A stretch of DNA of 64,000 bases from Zoroaster sp. YZ-2022 (GCA_029582265.1 CM055830.1:28065771-28129770), one strand, 5' to 3'. Positions 33,936 through 46,181 are shown, numbered from the stretch's first letter. Notes: generated from the sequence alone by a model not told the origin. A program made the numbers and translations.

Positions 33936-35194
33936 TGACCCCACCCAGCTCAGCAAGTATCTCTTAGGTCAATTTATCAACTATTTTTAATGTACAGTCA
34001 AACTTGTGTCAAGTGGCTACCACAAGTAGCAGCCGCAATGAATAGCTTGGACAAATGTCACTCACCGTCTAAGCAGAACAACTAGTTGTGTTATATACTA
34101 TTAGCATGTTCAGATACATAGCCTGGTTACAAGCATGGTAGCTCCCCAAACACAACTAATTCCACTGTTTGAGTTACATTTGGACCCAAGTCAGAGCAAC
34201 AGAAGCCCTCCAAATGTGTAGGGCTAGTTGTATGAATGGAGCATTTTGAACACAACTGACCTGCTATTTGCTGTCTTTGATAATTTACTTACCTCTAATT
34301 TAACACCTACGGTACACTGTTACAGACTTGTACATTGCATTATAAATTTTTCAAGTTAACCTTCTGGTCATTATGAGATAATGGTTTGAACGACCTCTCT
34401 GCATCTAGTGAACGCTAGACTTCTAATTCGAAGTCATTCTGTCTGACATGTTGTAATTTTCGGTGGAAAACAAGTTTAATAACAACTGAAAACTGAAATG
34501 TATCATTGACTGATAATCTGTATGTACTATTTTTCCTTAACGATTGTAATGAAACCTTTCACATGTTGGTTTCTTTACACGTTTAGTCTTTTGGTTCTCT
34601 TAATGCATTTACAGACATTTTACTAAAGTGTATTCTGCCAGAGGTAACCCTGGACCTAGCTCCTCATCTGAACATGCTTAACGTGAGATTTCTGTACCAG
34701 TTTGTAGACATGTTAAGCAAAAAGTCCTCTGCTTATCACATTGTTCTGCATAGATTCTCCATGAATTCAACCCATGCCGATGACACAGTTTACAGGTTTC
34801 TTACGATGGTAATATTCATTACACTCGGATCAGCTGGCCATATCGGTGCAGATAGCTACATCTATTTTTATACAGATGACCAGGAAACAACAGTGATTCT
34901 GAGAATTACTTTGCCTCCATTTTACTGATCATTCAGGGAGTAATTGGCTAATCAACATCTGTTAATCCCTTATTGGTCAATCGGAACTGCGTCACCAATT
35001 ATTATGATAAGTCCACTGAGCACATATACACATACTTTAAGGCAGGGCTGCTCATGAACTAATTTTGTTAAATATTTTTTAGTTTTTTGCCAAATTTCCA
35101 CACTGCTAGATCTACAAAATTAATCAAAATTTGATAATGCACTTTTGATGTTAGAGTGAGTCATAAATCGCATACTCTGTAGGTTATATTGTAA
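33936..35194 (+). other. Probable LRRFIP 3' untranslated region and spacer
   Basis: Directly follows the stop. No AATAAA close to the stop stands out, so the poly(A) site is not assigned. No further exon recognised. Confidence 0.4.
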
Positions 35195-36005
35195 TAAGCA
35201 CCGTCGATATCAAAATTGTCAATAATCGATATATCGGAAATCCAATATCGAGTATATTCGATATATCGATTATCCCATGTAAAAAGTTAAAGACCATAAA
35301 TAAAATTAAAAAAAGAAAACTCTTATTTAACGGAAATGGAAAATGCATCCAATATGACAAACTACGCCTTCACAAATTTCCCGAAAGCGGCAGCATTTTT
35401 GAGCTACTAGTTTCCTGCAGGCTGTGACAAAATAGTCACAAGCTCTCTCTCCCATACAAGATTTCTGGCTACTCAACCGGCAGTCCCGGACATAACAAAA
35501 TATTAGACACAACGGAACTTCGTCAAACCACAAAAGATAAAAACAAACTCAATTCTCACGCCTTTCTCCAAGCGCATTTTTAATTGCTCATGTTTTTATT
35601 TTAATCAATTACAGCGCTGGGCGTTACCGGCGAGAGAATGCAGGAAAATATATAAGGGACAACGGAACTTTCTCCAAGCCAAAAAAGGGCAGCTTCTTTT
35701 GAGGTTCTGCATTATATGGGAGACCGCGAATTGCAGCGAACGTAGAGCACAAAGCGTCGCCGCTCAGCATTTGCGCGATGTTTTTATTCTCACTCACAAA
35801 CACAATTTGCCGCCGATTTTTTATTCCATTATGCAGCAAATGTTAAACACCAAGTAAAAGCACAAACGGGAGATTTATTTTGTCGATAATCTGACACATT
35901 TTGATATTTTCGATATTTCGATATGATTAAAAAATTGCTATCGGCAATATCGATATCATAACAATATCGAATAATCGAGTAATATCGATATATCGACGGT
36001 GCTTA
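35195..36005. mobile_element. hAT element, non-autonomous, 811 bp
   Basis: Termini TAAGCACCGTCGATAT and ATATCGACGGTGCTTA; exact 8-bp target duplication TATTGTAA at 35187-35194 and 36006-36013. Subterminal TATCGATATATCG words occur at both ends, and GACAACGGAACTT occurs in two places inside. No transposase domain was recognised in the short minus-strand frames. Confidence 0.93.
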
Positions 36006-36013
36006 TATTGTAA

Positions 36014-37108
36014 TGATGTCCATTACACTGCTTCTGCTTGAAATGTGATTAAAACTACCTATACATGATGGCCCAATAACAGGTGCTTAGAGATGCACAT
36101 TTAGTGAGAATCCTTTAATTTCCATCCTTCTGGTCATTTCTCTTTTCCAAGTAGAAAGTAAAGAACTTTAAAACAAGTCATTTCACAAAATAATTGATTA
36201 GGTCATGAATAAAGAATAATGTGAATAAATGAATTTATGATGAATTAATTGGTGGTCAAAATAATTGACTGTTTAACAATGATTTTGTAAAAGGTCTGAT
36301 TTGAAATGTCCTCCATTTCATAAGACTTAAACGTTATAATCATCAGATGACTAGAAAACCTAGATATTTTTATTTAGCTATATCACACTAACAAGCCAAG
36401 GTATATATACATGTTCATTATGTATGGAAGTTCCTTCAAAGTAATTGATGGCAAATGTGTTGTAAGCTCCCTGAAAAAAATTGTGGATATTTTGTAGTTC
36501 GGTGTAGCAACAAAGGTGCTAATGGAACATGTACATGTTTAGACACAGCTATCCCTTGTAATATATATAATTCACCAAAACCCCTACACAAACAATAATA
36601 ATTGTTAAAAAATAAATAAACCTTGTAAAAGGTTCATAGTTTTGCCCTAGTTAAATTTACATGGCATTTTTATTTTCTTCAAATAATTGTTATCTGAGCA
36701 GCTGTAAGCATTGTGCCCAAGGTGCAGTTTTGCTTGGTTAAAGCTTTTGTATTATTATTGCATAATTAACTGAAAAGGCGAAGGTCAGCAACGTCTCATT
36801 GGTCAATTGTTGATGGCATCAACAATTCATCAAGAGTGGTGATTGTGTTTCTGAAGAGTGGTTTCAGAATAAAATGTCTTTTAGAGCTTTCCTTGCAAAA
36901 ACTCTCCAAATTAGCAAAACAAAATGTAGAATTGCATTCATAATCATATGCAGAGTTACTTTTGAGATGGTTTAATTCAGACGTTTAGCAGTATCCATTT
37001 AGTCATTTTCTTTCTCAAGTCAAATTTCCTGCACAAAATGAAAGAAATTCTGGAAACTGGAAGAACTTACAACATAGCACAGACCAAATGTATAAAGTAA
37101 ATCTTTAA
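36014..37108. other. Spacer downstream of LRRFIP
   Basis: AT-rich, several AATAAA hexamers (near 36200-36230 and 36610), any of which could be the LRRFIP poly(A) signal. No gene seen. Confidence 0.35.
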
Positions 37109-37180
37109 CCCTATCTCCCTAGACAACAAAGCCAGTTGGAGGATTTTTATTGTTATAGTACAATGCCTAGGGAGTTAAGG
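37109..37180 (+). mobile_element. 72-bp TTAA-type MITE
   Basis: TTAA on both sides; ends CCCTATCTCCCTAG and CTAGGGAGTTAAGG. It is the smallest member of the CCCTAAC-terminus group, with one CAGTTGGAGGATTTTTATTG core. It directly abuts the hAT-like element at 37185. Confidence 0.7.
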
Positions 37181-37184
37181 TTAA

Positions 37185-38544
37185 TAGGCTTGGGCGATGA
37201 CACGATAATATCGAATATCGCGATATATTTTTTTACGCGATTATGATATCGAGAACTTTTTAAATCATCGAGATATCGGCAGATCGCGATGAAAAAAATA
37301 TATCGCGAAGAAAAAATATATCGCGATTACACAAAATCCTCGATTGTCATTTGGGCCAGAAATTCCATGGGAAAAAACTCAGGAAGTCTTTTCAGCTTTC
37401 GTGAGAAACAAAATCTAACTACTTCTGTAGTGACACTCAAAGAAATCTATTAAGACTGATTTAAGTGTTGGGATTGAATGGGATATTTGTTCTAACAATG
37501 TGGAGACAATGTTTACGTCTCACTGTCTATCCATGGTGGTCTGTGACTCCGGCTGGCGCACCATGACCACTGGCGAGTATATTATATCATACATATTTAA
37601 ATATATGCAGAATATGGGCGTTGCCTTAAAAATACATAATCATGAAATAAATCAAAGCGTGGATCCGCAGCAGCTCGATCAAAGTTGAGGGATTAGGACA
37701 CTATTCTGTTGTACCGGTACCATACTGGGACTCTTGTCTCGTGTGACAAAACACATACACTACACGTACTCGACTCTTGATAAACCATGTGACGTTTATT
37801 TAAAATAGTGTGACTACAATCCACATTTTCTGAATCACATGTTTATACTATGACCCAGTCACGTGGAACGCGTGAATCACGTGAATTTGGGCTGATGATT
37901 TGATTGGGATGCACGACGCAGTAACAGTCCCACATAATTATTATGCAAACGATTTGCCAATGGCGATGGGTGCCTTTTTGCGACCGTAACCAGATACATG
38001 TTTCGGCTTTGGTTAAGCGTTTTCGCAAGTTCGGTTGTGCATGCATGCGATGCAGATGACATCTTGGTTCTGACCGGTGACCAAACATAAACCGAACTTT
38101 GTGATCGGTTACACTTAGTTTCAAGATGGCGGATTGTAAAAAGTGTTAAAACATGATTAAGTGATTGTTCGTATACCAGTATATCTTTCAAGTTACTAGC
38201 ACTCACGAATAAGTTCTATTTTGAGAAACGTTGATGACTGAACATGTCACAAACTGAAAACAGTGGCCTGGCTGGTTATTTTCGCGTAGCTGTGCCGTTT
38301 TGTTTCTGGTTAGGATAGCGAAAACCCGCCCCATATGTTGCACTCGTGAACGGCACAATTGCACGTGTCTCTCAGGTAAGCACTGGCGATTTATTGTGAC
38401 GTTTGTAGACGGGTACATCCCTGTCATTACCAGCTCTAAAGCACTCATGCGTGAAAAACAAAAATAATCGCGATATTATCGAATATCGCGATATTATGTT
38501 TGACGATATATCGTTGATGAAAAAAATCGATATCGCCCAAGCCT
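37185..38544. mobile_element. hAT-like element related to 26410-31383, single unit
   Basis: Termini TAGGCTTGGGCGAT and ATCGCCCAAGCCTA with subterminal CGATATATCG words. It lies in reverse orientation relative to the 26410 element. At about 37428-37580 it holds one diverged copy of the 160-bp unit (reverse strand: TTTGAGTGTC...GAGACGTAAAC...CAGACCACCATGG). The minus-strand frames at 37843-38448 resemble no known transposase; ERHVQLCRSRV has a parallel ERHILSCHSRV in the other element, consistent with shared non-coding ancestry. Confidence 0.8.
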
Positions 38545-41500
38545 AATCTTTAACCTTATAGTTATACATAATGAGGAAATGTTGGTGTGAAAATTGTAAT
38601 ACAAATTTTATGTAATGATCACTGTGTCCTTCCAATTAACTATCTTCAAAAGAATACCATGGAAAATAGTGAATTTCTTGTGCTGGGGGAAAAAATACAG
38701 AAACATACTGTACAAGTACATCGATATTCCATCATGTATTTCTCATTTATGTGTATAAACAATTTAATTAAAATGTTAGAAAACTTACATGGTGCTGGCA
38801 AAACAATATTGTTTTGAAATATCCTGATGTTTTCAGGGCCCTGAATTCAAGCGCCGTCAAGCACTATGATTTTTCTTATTCAATTTGTACAAGAAATTGG
38901 AAAATATTGTCAGGGCATGAACTCAGTACCTCTGGATTGGGAGCCGAGTCACTTGTCCACTCAACCACTTCCTATGCTCTTGTCTGAATGTACGGTAGGT
39001 TTCGTTAACTTGAGGAAAATTCCCATGCAAGGAAGCAGCACTGGGTTGGAATTCGGTTTGGGCATATGTGGTTGTAACTCTGGCTTGGGCTCAAGGGGCA
39101 CCCAGGGTTAGCGGAATGTTTGGATACTAGTTGGTTTGATAAACATGGTATACCAAGATTTAACCCAACGCTAGCTCAGCACATCCAGGTCTCACTGGAT
39201 TAATACTACAGTAGATGGTTTGAGTATAATGTAACCCAACTCTAGCTTAATGGTTGGATTATTATTGGTTGGTTCACTCTGATAATCATCAGCCAATCGG
39301 CTGAACACTGGTTCATTAAACCATTAACATATTAAACCATTATCATATTAAAACTAAGCTTTTCTAATCTAGGTGTGAACTACATTATAATTATGAGTGC
39401 CACCCCCATTATTGATTCTTCAAAGTGCTTCCCAGGTTTTGATCCGAGTTTCTTTATAATACACTTGTTAACATTTAGAACATCGAGAAATTAATAACTG
39501 AAAATGCTTCAGTGTTCAGTAAAAAATATAGTAATAAGTACATTGTTTTCCATATCATTATATTGATTTTTATTTCACGTTATTACAAAATACCTTGTGC
39601 ATAATTATATTTAATGCATTGCAAATGCAGTCAATGCTATTTTATTACAGTGCTTACAATAGAGGTCTGAAGATGGTTACACAGTAATACATTTAATTGG
39701 TGTGAACCTTAAGCATCTCATCGACTCAAAATGTGGAATTATGAAGGTTAAGTTCTAGACTGCTTCTGTACATGGCCACCTTATATTCAGGCAGTTTTGT
39801 AGGGTGTTTTTTTATACTAGGTGTAAATAACTGGATGTAGATGAGTATATTTATTCATGAAGAGTTCTTGTTATGTGATTTTTGTCAAACTTGGTTACTA
39901 GTGCTTTCTTTGGTTTCTTTAAGTGCGATGTCATTCCTTTGTAAAACATCTAAGTCAACCATTGTTTTAAAGCTGTGCATTATCACACCTGCTGCAGTTA
40001 TTCACATAGAATGGTTTAATTCTTATTGTACATGTAGGAACTTGAATGCTGTGTTATTCATACAGCCAAGGGTTGGTAATTTTACAAAGGCATGTTGTTG
40101 ATTCTGTTAGTGTCAAGGCGAGGCATTGTTGAGTGCTTTGATTTTACAATATCTACCTGTACATTCCATGCTGTTTGTTCATTTACAACAGAAGTTGAAG
40201 CCAATTTTAGTGAGATTTAATTGGATTTCTAATCTCCAACCCATCAAGCATGTTGATTGGGTAGTTTGACGACAGACAGTGAATTTTGTATGTGGCTGAT
40301 CAATCTAAATCATATTTTGTTGTGATATTTTCTGCCAGGGTATAGAGCAAATTTTGTGGTCCCCTTTTTATTTTGTCTGATATCCGTTTGGATAGAGAGA
40401 TGGAAAAGCCACCATCATCAGATCACTGACAATATACACACGGTACTTTGTAATATCTTGTAGTCAAAACGTTTATCTCATATTGTGACTGTACTGTGAA
40501 TTGCTATTTTTCTAGTAATCATACACAACTCTAAGGCAGATTCATGTCAGCAATTTGGCATTACTTCTGTAGTAAATGAACTCTAGTCATGCACAAATTT
40601 GTCTTAGACGTTTCTCTTAACTGCAGGTAAATTGCTTATTTTAACATTCATGTCGGAGAGGAGAACCAATATTCCAATAATTTATTGATAGAATACAATT
40701 ACAATGTATTAACTGTTGTAGTTTTGTACAACAAGTACTGACAGTAACGTGTGTTATGGTAACATTCATTGTTACTGCATGGAGTGTTTCATTTGTGAGA
40801 ATCTGAAAGTGATTGCAAAATACAAATTAACTAATAAAACTGTAAAATAATTCATTATTAGATAGTTGTCATTTCTTGATTCTTTACAGATTAAATAATG
40901 TTTGTTTTTATTATTTTTGAAGGGGAGGAGAGGAGAAATTTGGGTGTTAACTTAATGTTTGATGTAAGTTTCAGGGGAAAATATATAAGCTTGTAAAATT
41001 CCATTTGGAACACTGATTGTTCCAGAAAGAAGCAAATGTGCTTAATGTTACCAAAAGTAGCATTCCATTATTTTGGAATATTCCATTTGTGAGAACATTT
41101 GCTGGGAGCAGCTTTTGGGAATGTTCCAAGTTTCCCCTACAGTACACCAACATATGTACTGTATACTCGGTGCTTTACGAGTGTCTACAGAACAAAAACT
41201 ACATAGGCATCTTGGGCGGGATTCCAACCAAAATTGTCCTGCTTGCTAGTAACACCAGCTAGAATCAATAGTTCTATAGTTACAACAGTTTTATAAAAAG
41301 TATAAAACACTATAAAAAATATTTACTATTTGTTTGGTACTACAACATAATATTATCCAGAATTGTGTTACTAGTGATATTTTGTTAACTAGTTTTGAAG
41401 ACACATGCAACTTGCCAAGTATTACAATGTGTTCTAACTTTAGGATGATGAAAAAAACACCTGCATTTATAATACATAATTATTTGCCTTAGTTTTTAAA

Positions 41501-41732
41501 CAGACATTTGTATATACAAATTAGAAATATTGATATTTCAGTGCACCCTCCCACCCAATAAGAGGTAGGGCAAGAAGTGGATTGAACAACGAAGAATGTT
41601 AAGAAGTAAAATATGAGATGGAGTGTAAACAGAGGAAAGCAGGTAGGAGAAAGAGTTGGAGAAGACACTTAACACCATTCTCTTTCATTCGATCAGTTGA
41701 AGTTGACATTCTACATGATTACAAACCTGGTT
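38545..41732. other. Convergent intergenic region between LRRFIP and the AKR gene
   Basis: About 3.2 kb, AT-rich, no exon recognised. At 39000-39345 words of the AACCCAAC/GTTGGTT type recur, another possible word-repeat element without assignable ends. Confidence 0.4.
38880..39000 (-). repeat. tRNA-like SINE head, degenerate
   Basis: On the minus strand, GGTTGAGTGGACAAGTGACT resembles a D arm/A box and GAGTTCATGCCCTG a T arm/B box at normal tRNA spacing, with GGCTCCCAATCC between them. The body is not like the main SINE family. Confidence 0.35.
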
Positions 41733-41738
41733 TTTATT
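41733..41738 (-). promoter_or_regulatory. Candidate poly(A) signal AATAAA for the distal AKR last exon
   Basis: AATAAA on the minus strand, 36 bp after the stop of the exon at 41774-41865, a suitable position for a short 3' UTR. Confidence 0.4.
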
Positions 41739-41773
41739 CAGTTGCTGATCATTATTATTTTGTCTTTGCCTTT

Positions 41774-41865
41774 TCAAACATTTTCACATGATTCAAGAGG
41801 ATCTAGCCAGGCCGTTGCGATGTCTTCTGCCATATGATGGGGTCTTCCAGATTTTGGAATAACAC
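41774..41865 (-). CDS. AKR gene, candidate alternative last exon
   Basis: On the minus strand after acceptor ATTTATAG it reads (G)VIPKSGRPHHMAEDIATAWL then DPLESCENV and stop (41774-41776). It enters in the same phase as the last exon at 42842 and starts with the same GVIPKS, the AKR cofactor-binding motif (the Lys-Ser contact the 2'-phosphate of NADPH in the family). After MAEDIA it loses the usual helix and C-terminal loop. Most likely a duplicated last exon used alternatively, or its decaying copy. Confidence 0.55.
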
Positions 41866-41917
41866 CTATAAATAAAAAAGGTGAAAATAAGGGAAGACTT
41901 GAGTGAATAGACATTAA

Positions 41918-42143
41918 CCGTAACAACCCCAAATTCTGCAAAATCCTCCAAGGGGCACTTCTTGGGATAAATTAAGCACTGTTGGAAATTAGTATTTTTA
42001 AGTACAGGCCGCAAGTGCTGAATATGAAAGATCAACAAAAATGCATGGTGCATTTTGAAGATAAGGGCATGTTTCCAAAAGTGCACTGATGCATTGTGGA
42101 GGATTCAGAAAGGTTCCTAGCTAGAATACCTAGGGGGTTAGAG
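41918..42143 (+). mobile_element. TTAA-type MITE, CCCTAACC-terminus group
   Basis: TTAA at the left (TTGA at the right). Starts CCGTAACAACCCC, ends GGGGGTTAGAG, with AAATCCTCCAAGGGGCACTT-like interior. Sister of 21410-21677. Lies between the two candidate AKR last exons. Confidence 0.75.
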
Positions 42144-42406
42144 TTGAAGGTGATTTAATATGATGCATCTACAAAGTGACCTTTTATCAATGGCCTAAAC
42201 TTGCATCCAATCAAACTCATTCTCAGCTCTCAAAACTAAAAATCAGGTGTGTAAAACATTTAAAGAGAAAGTATACCACTAGTTAACATTCATTATACCA
42301 TGCTCTCATGTAAATAAAGAAATATATAAGAACCAACTTGGAAATTTGATACAATTATCAAAATTCTGAACAAAATAATTGGCATTTGCATTTGAGTTTA
42401 TTAACC

Positions 42407-42412
42407 CTCCTA
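42407..42412 (-). promoter_or_regulatory. Possible AKR poly(A) signal at a MITE border
   Basis: Minus-strand AATAAA formed partly by the TTAA target site of the MITE at 42417, about 430 bp past the stop of the proximal last exon. Position only; use is unproven. Confidence 0.25.
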
Positions 42413-42416
42413 CTAT

Positions 42417-42711
42417 TGCTGCACTTTAGTGGGAAGTTGCTGTAGAGGTCAAAACCAGTCAACTGCCTGTTTTGACTGTTGACCCAAATGTGCACACAAA
42501 GGGCTTTTTTGACCGGTTTTTACTGTCATTTTGACCACCCTGAACAATACCAAACAATGCTTTTACCAGTCAAAAATGGTCGACTCATTTTGACCTGTAA
42601 ATGTACTTATTACACGTAAGGTTTGAGAGTGTTCGACTTTTTAAGTGTACTAGATATACCTTGGCAAGTATATCAAAATTTTGACTGATTTTGACCCTTG
42701 TAGTAGGAGGG
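42417..42711 (+). mobile_element. TTAA-type MITE, TTTTGAC-word subfamily, best-preserved copy
   Basis: TTAA exact on both sides; ends CCCTCCTACTATTGC and GTAGTAGGAGGG. It contains about ten TTTTGAC/GTCAAAA words (GTCAAAACCAGTCAACTGCC, TTTTGACTGTTGACCC and others). 295 bp, non-coding. Serves as reference for 5174, 19755, 23674, 47537 and 50698. Confidence 0.88.
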
Positions 42712-42841
42712 TTAACACACCAAGATAACCTCAGGTTTATGTATAACTGTGATCACTTTGCTTTTTAAAAAATACCAAATATACATGCATACAGTGCCTT
42801 TAAGTATTTTTACCTCAAAGACAAGAGAGGGGGGTCAAGCC

Positions 42842-42993
42842 TCATGGGACTCGAGAGGGATCCCAGCAGAATTTCTCCCCACGATGAAGATTTGAAAGAT
42901 CCTTGATGTCTTTATCTGTGAGCCAATCACCATGCTGGAAAATGGCAATGTTTTCAGCAATGTGATATGGGTTTGTTGATTTAGGAATGACAC
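42842..42993 (-). CDS. Aldo-keto reductase, proximal last exon
   Basis: Minus strand, acceptor CTTATTACAG, entering with two bases that complete Gly. VIPKSTNPYHIAENIAIFQH then GDWLTDKDIKDLSNLHRGEK and FCWDPSRVP, stop at 42842-42844. VIPKS is the NADPH-phosphate-binding motif; the ENI...F...L(T/S)D-D-K-L pattern is the last helix of the AKR barrel, and the short tail after it is the substrate-binding C-terminal loop. With the upstream exons it completes about 270 visible residues; the family is usually 280-320, the difference being the missing N-terminal exon. Confidence 0.93.
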
Positions 42994-43440
42994 CTGTAAT
43001 AAGATTATGATGAAATGGCCATCTTTATTATCCATAAAATGTTTAACTTTAATACTAAAACTAGTAAAACAGCAAAAAAACACAGGGCAAAACATTTTTA
43101 AATCACCTTAAAAAACAAAAGGTTATTATGTGCATGCACTTTTCATGAGAATCAAGACATCCATTAGGAAACCAAATTGTGAAGGCCTCAGCTCAAAGAT
43201 ATTTTTGAACATTCATTCATACAGACCCAAACTGCCTAAATTCCATGTTAATGTCTCGCCTGGCTTGCCAGAATGGATCATTTATGATTGTGCTCTGTGC
43301 ACAACACAGCCCTATCGTAATGAAAACACACCTTGTCTTTGATGGTCTTGCTTTGTGTACAAAAACTATGCGTTGAGTACTTAATATTCAGTGAAAACTC
43401 TTCCCCGATCCGAGTATATAGTGCACGCTAAATACATGGG

Positions 43441-43788
43441 GTGTTGTGGCCGAGCGGTCTAGCTTACCGGATTCAAGTTCTGGTGTTAGCAACATAATGT
43501 GGGTTCGAATCACGGCCGTGACACTTGTGTCCTTGAGCAAGACACTTAATCATAATTGCTTCTCTCCACCCAGGGGTTAAATGGGTACCTGTGAAGGCAG
43601 AGTTGGTTTGCTCTATATGCGCTAGAAATGGCAGCAATTGAGCTGTATACTCCCCAGGGAGCTGAGATGGTTTCAGGAATGATTTATGAGCCTTATGAGC
43701 AGGGATAATAATATAATGCGCCTTGAGCACCACTTAGTTGGTGGATACGTGCGCTATATAAATCCACACATTATTATTATTATTATTA
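43441..43788 (+). repeat. SINE, full length, tRNA-Leu (CAA-loop) subfamily
   Basis: Head GTGTTGTGGCCGAGCGGTC, loop TTCAAGT, GGGTTCGAATCACGG, common body and ATT tail. Lies in an AKR intron, antisense to that gene. Confidence 0.92.
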
Positions 43789-44252
43789 ACCTGTGGTTGC
43801 ACCCCACTAAATTCAAAGTTGAAATATAAATTTTAAACTCAAAAGCAAATCGTTGATTGATGTCTCATTGTTATTTTCAATTATGCATGGCTAGTACAGA
43901 CGGCAGTCGATAAAATCCCTCTTAAAATAATAGGTGCTAATTTCCAAAGATATTCTGACAAAATCGCACTTCGCTTGACAGCAATGTATAGGACCACTAC
44001 ACCCGGGTATGTTTGACCAAAACATTCAAATTGGATAGCCAATTTAAACTACAGTCATGAATTTGGGTAATATTTCCACAATCCTTAAAAAGTGTCTTTC
44101 TATTGACCTAAAAAGAAATATAGGGCATATCAGCCTTGGTGCATGGCTTTATTGGGGTGATCGCCAGTGTATTCAATATAGAGGGAATATGATACTATTA
44201 TACAAACAAAAATCCCTAAAACAGTGAAATAAAATTAGAAAGCATGTTGTAC

Positions 44253-44346
44253 CTAAGTCTTGCTGTATGGCCCATTGTAGCAACACCTGGGCTGGTGTCC
44301 TATTAGTACGCTCAGCAATTGTAACCACCAGTGGCTCAGACAAAAG
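44253..44346 (-). CDS. Aldo-keto reductase, exon with TPAQVLLQWAIQ
   Basis: Minus strand; acceptor CTATCACAG, donor GTACAA; 31 codons plus one base (G), which joins GT of either last exon to encode Gly. LLSEPLVVTIAERTNRTPAQ then VLLQWAIQQDL. The T-P-A-Q-V-L-L-Q/R-W motif is a signature of the AKR1-type barrel (helix 7 and strand 8 region). Confidence 0.95.
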
Positions 44347-44956
44347 CTGTGATAGATTTAACCAGAACATGTATTTTATATTACTAACAAGAATTATCAT
44401 TTCAAATACAAATACATGTATAACACATACAGTTGTTTTAATCTCTTTCAACTTGATGTGTGGTTCTACTGTTGGTTATATGTCTGTAAATGAATACTTT
44501 AAGTAACCCTTGTATACATGCAGTCTCCAAAATGCCACAAAAACAAAAACTGCTAAGTACATGCTTTTTCTATGCATGCCATAAAATATTGCATACTGTA
44601 CACAAGAATGGTACATGGATACCCCAAAATGCCCCTGTGTCTGGGACAAAAACAAAGTGTTCTGACCTTCACACTGTATGTGTATACCCCAAGTTACTGC
44701 ACTGGTTTATTTCAAGTTAGCCTTGCAATGAAACAAAGCAGGTAGCTGCTTCATTTTACCTCATCTCTCCAAAGAGCCTTGGGGTATGCCATTAATCTTT
44801 AGATAAGAAAGTGTGTACCTCAAAATGTCACTGTTGTGACATTTTGAAGTATGGGTCCACTTTGTAAAGAACAACACTGATAATAGGAGGGTTTTAAAGA
44901 ATAAAGTATAAAAAACCAGGCTGTAAAAGTTTCATCTTATTTCAGTGTGTCATTAA
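44347..44956. other. AKR intron, partial word-repeat element
   Basis: Around 44590-44898 ATACCCCAAAATG/TACCTCAAAATGTCAC words and a right-end-like AATAGGAGGG followed by TTTT suggest a decayed TTAA-type element, but its left end cannot be set. Confidence 0.3.
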
Positions 44957-45298
44957 CCCTCCTATAGGTTTAACAATCAAAGACACTCAAAATTTGTATG
45001 TCACTCCCAACCCATTGACTTTGTGCAGTGCAGTGCACTCAAATAAATGCAAGGACATGTGGCTCTGGTAGGAGGTCAAACCAAAACCACTCGACTGTAA
45101 CTTATGCAGTACATACACAGCTCTGTGTGACTCTGCATATAACTTGTAAGACATACACAAGTGTGTTTGACTTTGCCACTATCTCCAGCACTCTTATACA
45201 CATGTGTGAACAATTGGCAATGCAACCAAAAATACTCAAGTGACTGTCTGTGGGTGCGGTGCTTACTGGGCCAAATTTCAGCCATGGGCATAGGAGGG
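44957..45298 (+). mobile_element. TTAA-type MITE, CACTCAA-word subfamily
   Basis: TTAA on both sides; ends CCCTCCTATAGG and CATAGGAGGG. The interior carries ACACTCAAAA, GCACTCAAAT, ACTCAAGTGAC and related words. Another interior type with shared ends. Confidence 0.75.
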
Positions 45299-45653
45299 TT
45301 AATGAGAAAAGAATTGAAAATATAAACATTCAGATTGTTTGTATTCATTCCAAAGTGAAATTTCTGACTTCAAATGACAGAAATTCATTTTGAAAATGAT
45401 TTGACTAATTTTGAGAAACATATTTCAAAGGATGTTAGATACCATAATAAACATTACACGACGTAAGTTTTATGTAAGTATTTTAATGACAAATAACATT
45501 TTGAATATTGTTCACAAAATGTTTAAAAAAAGAAAAGGAAAAAAGCATTAATAATTACATTGATTGGTTATGGCTTCAGTTTAACTTCAAATCTGAGACA
45601 CATGGGAGAGTACATTTTTCTAAAGTTGTTTTGTGTTATTTGTTGTTAGCTAA

Positions 45654-45963
45654 CCCTCCTACACATGGAGGCCACTCCGATCCACAAAATTCTGTTCCTG
45701 AGCAACCTTCAGTACATACATGTACATGCCTGCTGTCCTTTCCAAGTAATCTTACAAAATCAACTGTGTGCCACCCAAGGCCACTGTAAATGTTTGAACA
45801 TATTAGTATGGCCTGCAATGTATCGATGGGAGACCACCTTACCCTGCAATCTCAGTGGTGTGACAGTGCACAGAAGGGTAACCATAGGAGGCCACTCGCA
45901 ACAGCTAATGGCTTGGAGTGGCCTGAATGGGTTGTTTCAAAAATTGCACTGATTGTAGGAGGG
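45654..45963 (-). mobile_element. TTAA-type MITE, GGCCACT-word subfamily, copy 3
   Basis: Reverse-oriented sister of 14071 and 24265: begins CCCTCCTACACATGGAGGCC, ends GATTGTAGGAGGG. Flanks have decayed (CTAA left, GAAG right). The reading frames in it are shared with the copy at 24265 and are not genes. Confidence 0.8.
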
Positions 45964-46082
45964 GAAGTACTTTCTAGACAGGGCACATTAAATATAACAA
46001 CCCTTCCATTTTAAGCCCCAACAAGGAATCAAAGCTCCAATCAGAAATATATCACCAATCAGAAATGTATCACCAATCATAC

Positions 46083-46181
46083 CTGGCCTTTTCCAAGTGA
46101 GCTGTAGGTCTGCAGATGAACATCATTAGTTTTGCACCACTCCAGAAGATCAGTCTGAACAAGCAGAGGGTGGTATTCCAC
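46083..46181 (-). CDS. Aldo-keto reductase, exon with VEYHPLL
   Basis: Minus strand; acceptor TCAAACCAG, donor GTATGA; 33 codons, phase 0 both ends. VEYHPLLVQTDLLEWCKTND then VHLQTYSSLGKGQ. The Q-V/N-E-Y-H-P motif across the preceding junction (VLQ-VEYHP) is an AKR hallmark near the nicotinamide, and the A/TYSSLGxG strand follows in the right order. Confidence 0.96.

Noticed and set aside
37843..38448. Overlapping minus-strand frames as a transposase
   Set aside because: No DDE, zinc-finger or hAT dimerisation motif is visible and the frames overlap each other; similarity to the left arm of the 26410 element fits DNA-level homology.
38866..39111. 81-codon plus-strand frame
   Set aside because: It lies over a degenerate tRNA-like SINE head and has no family resemblance.
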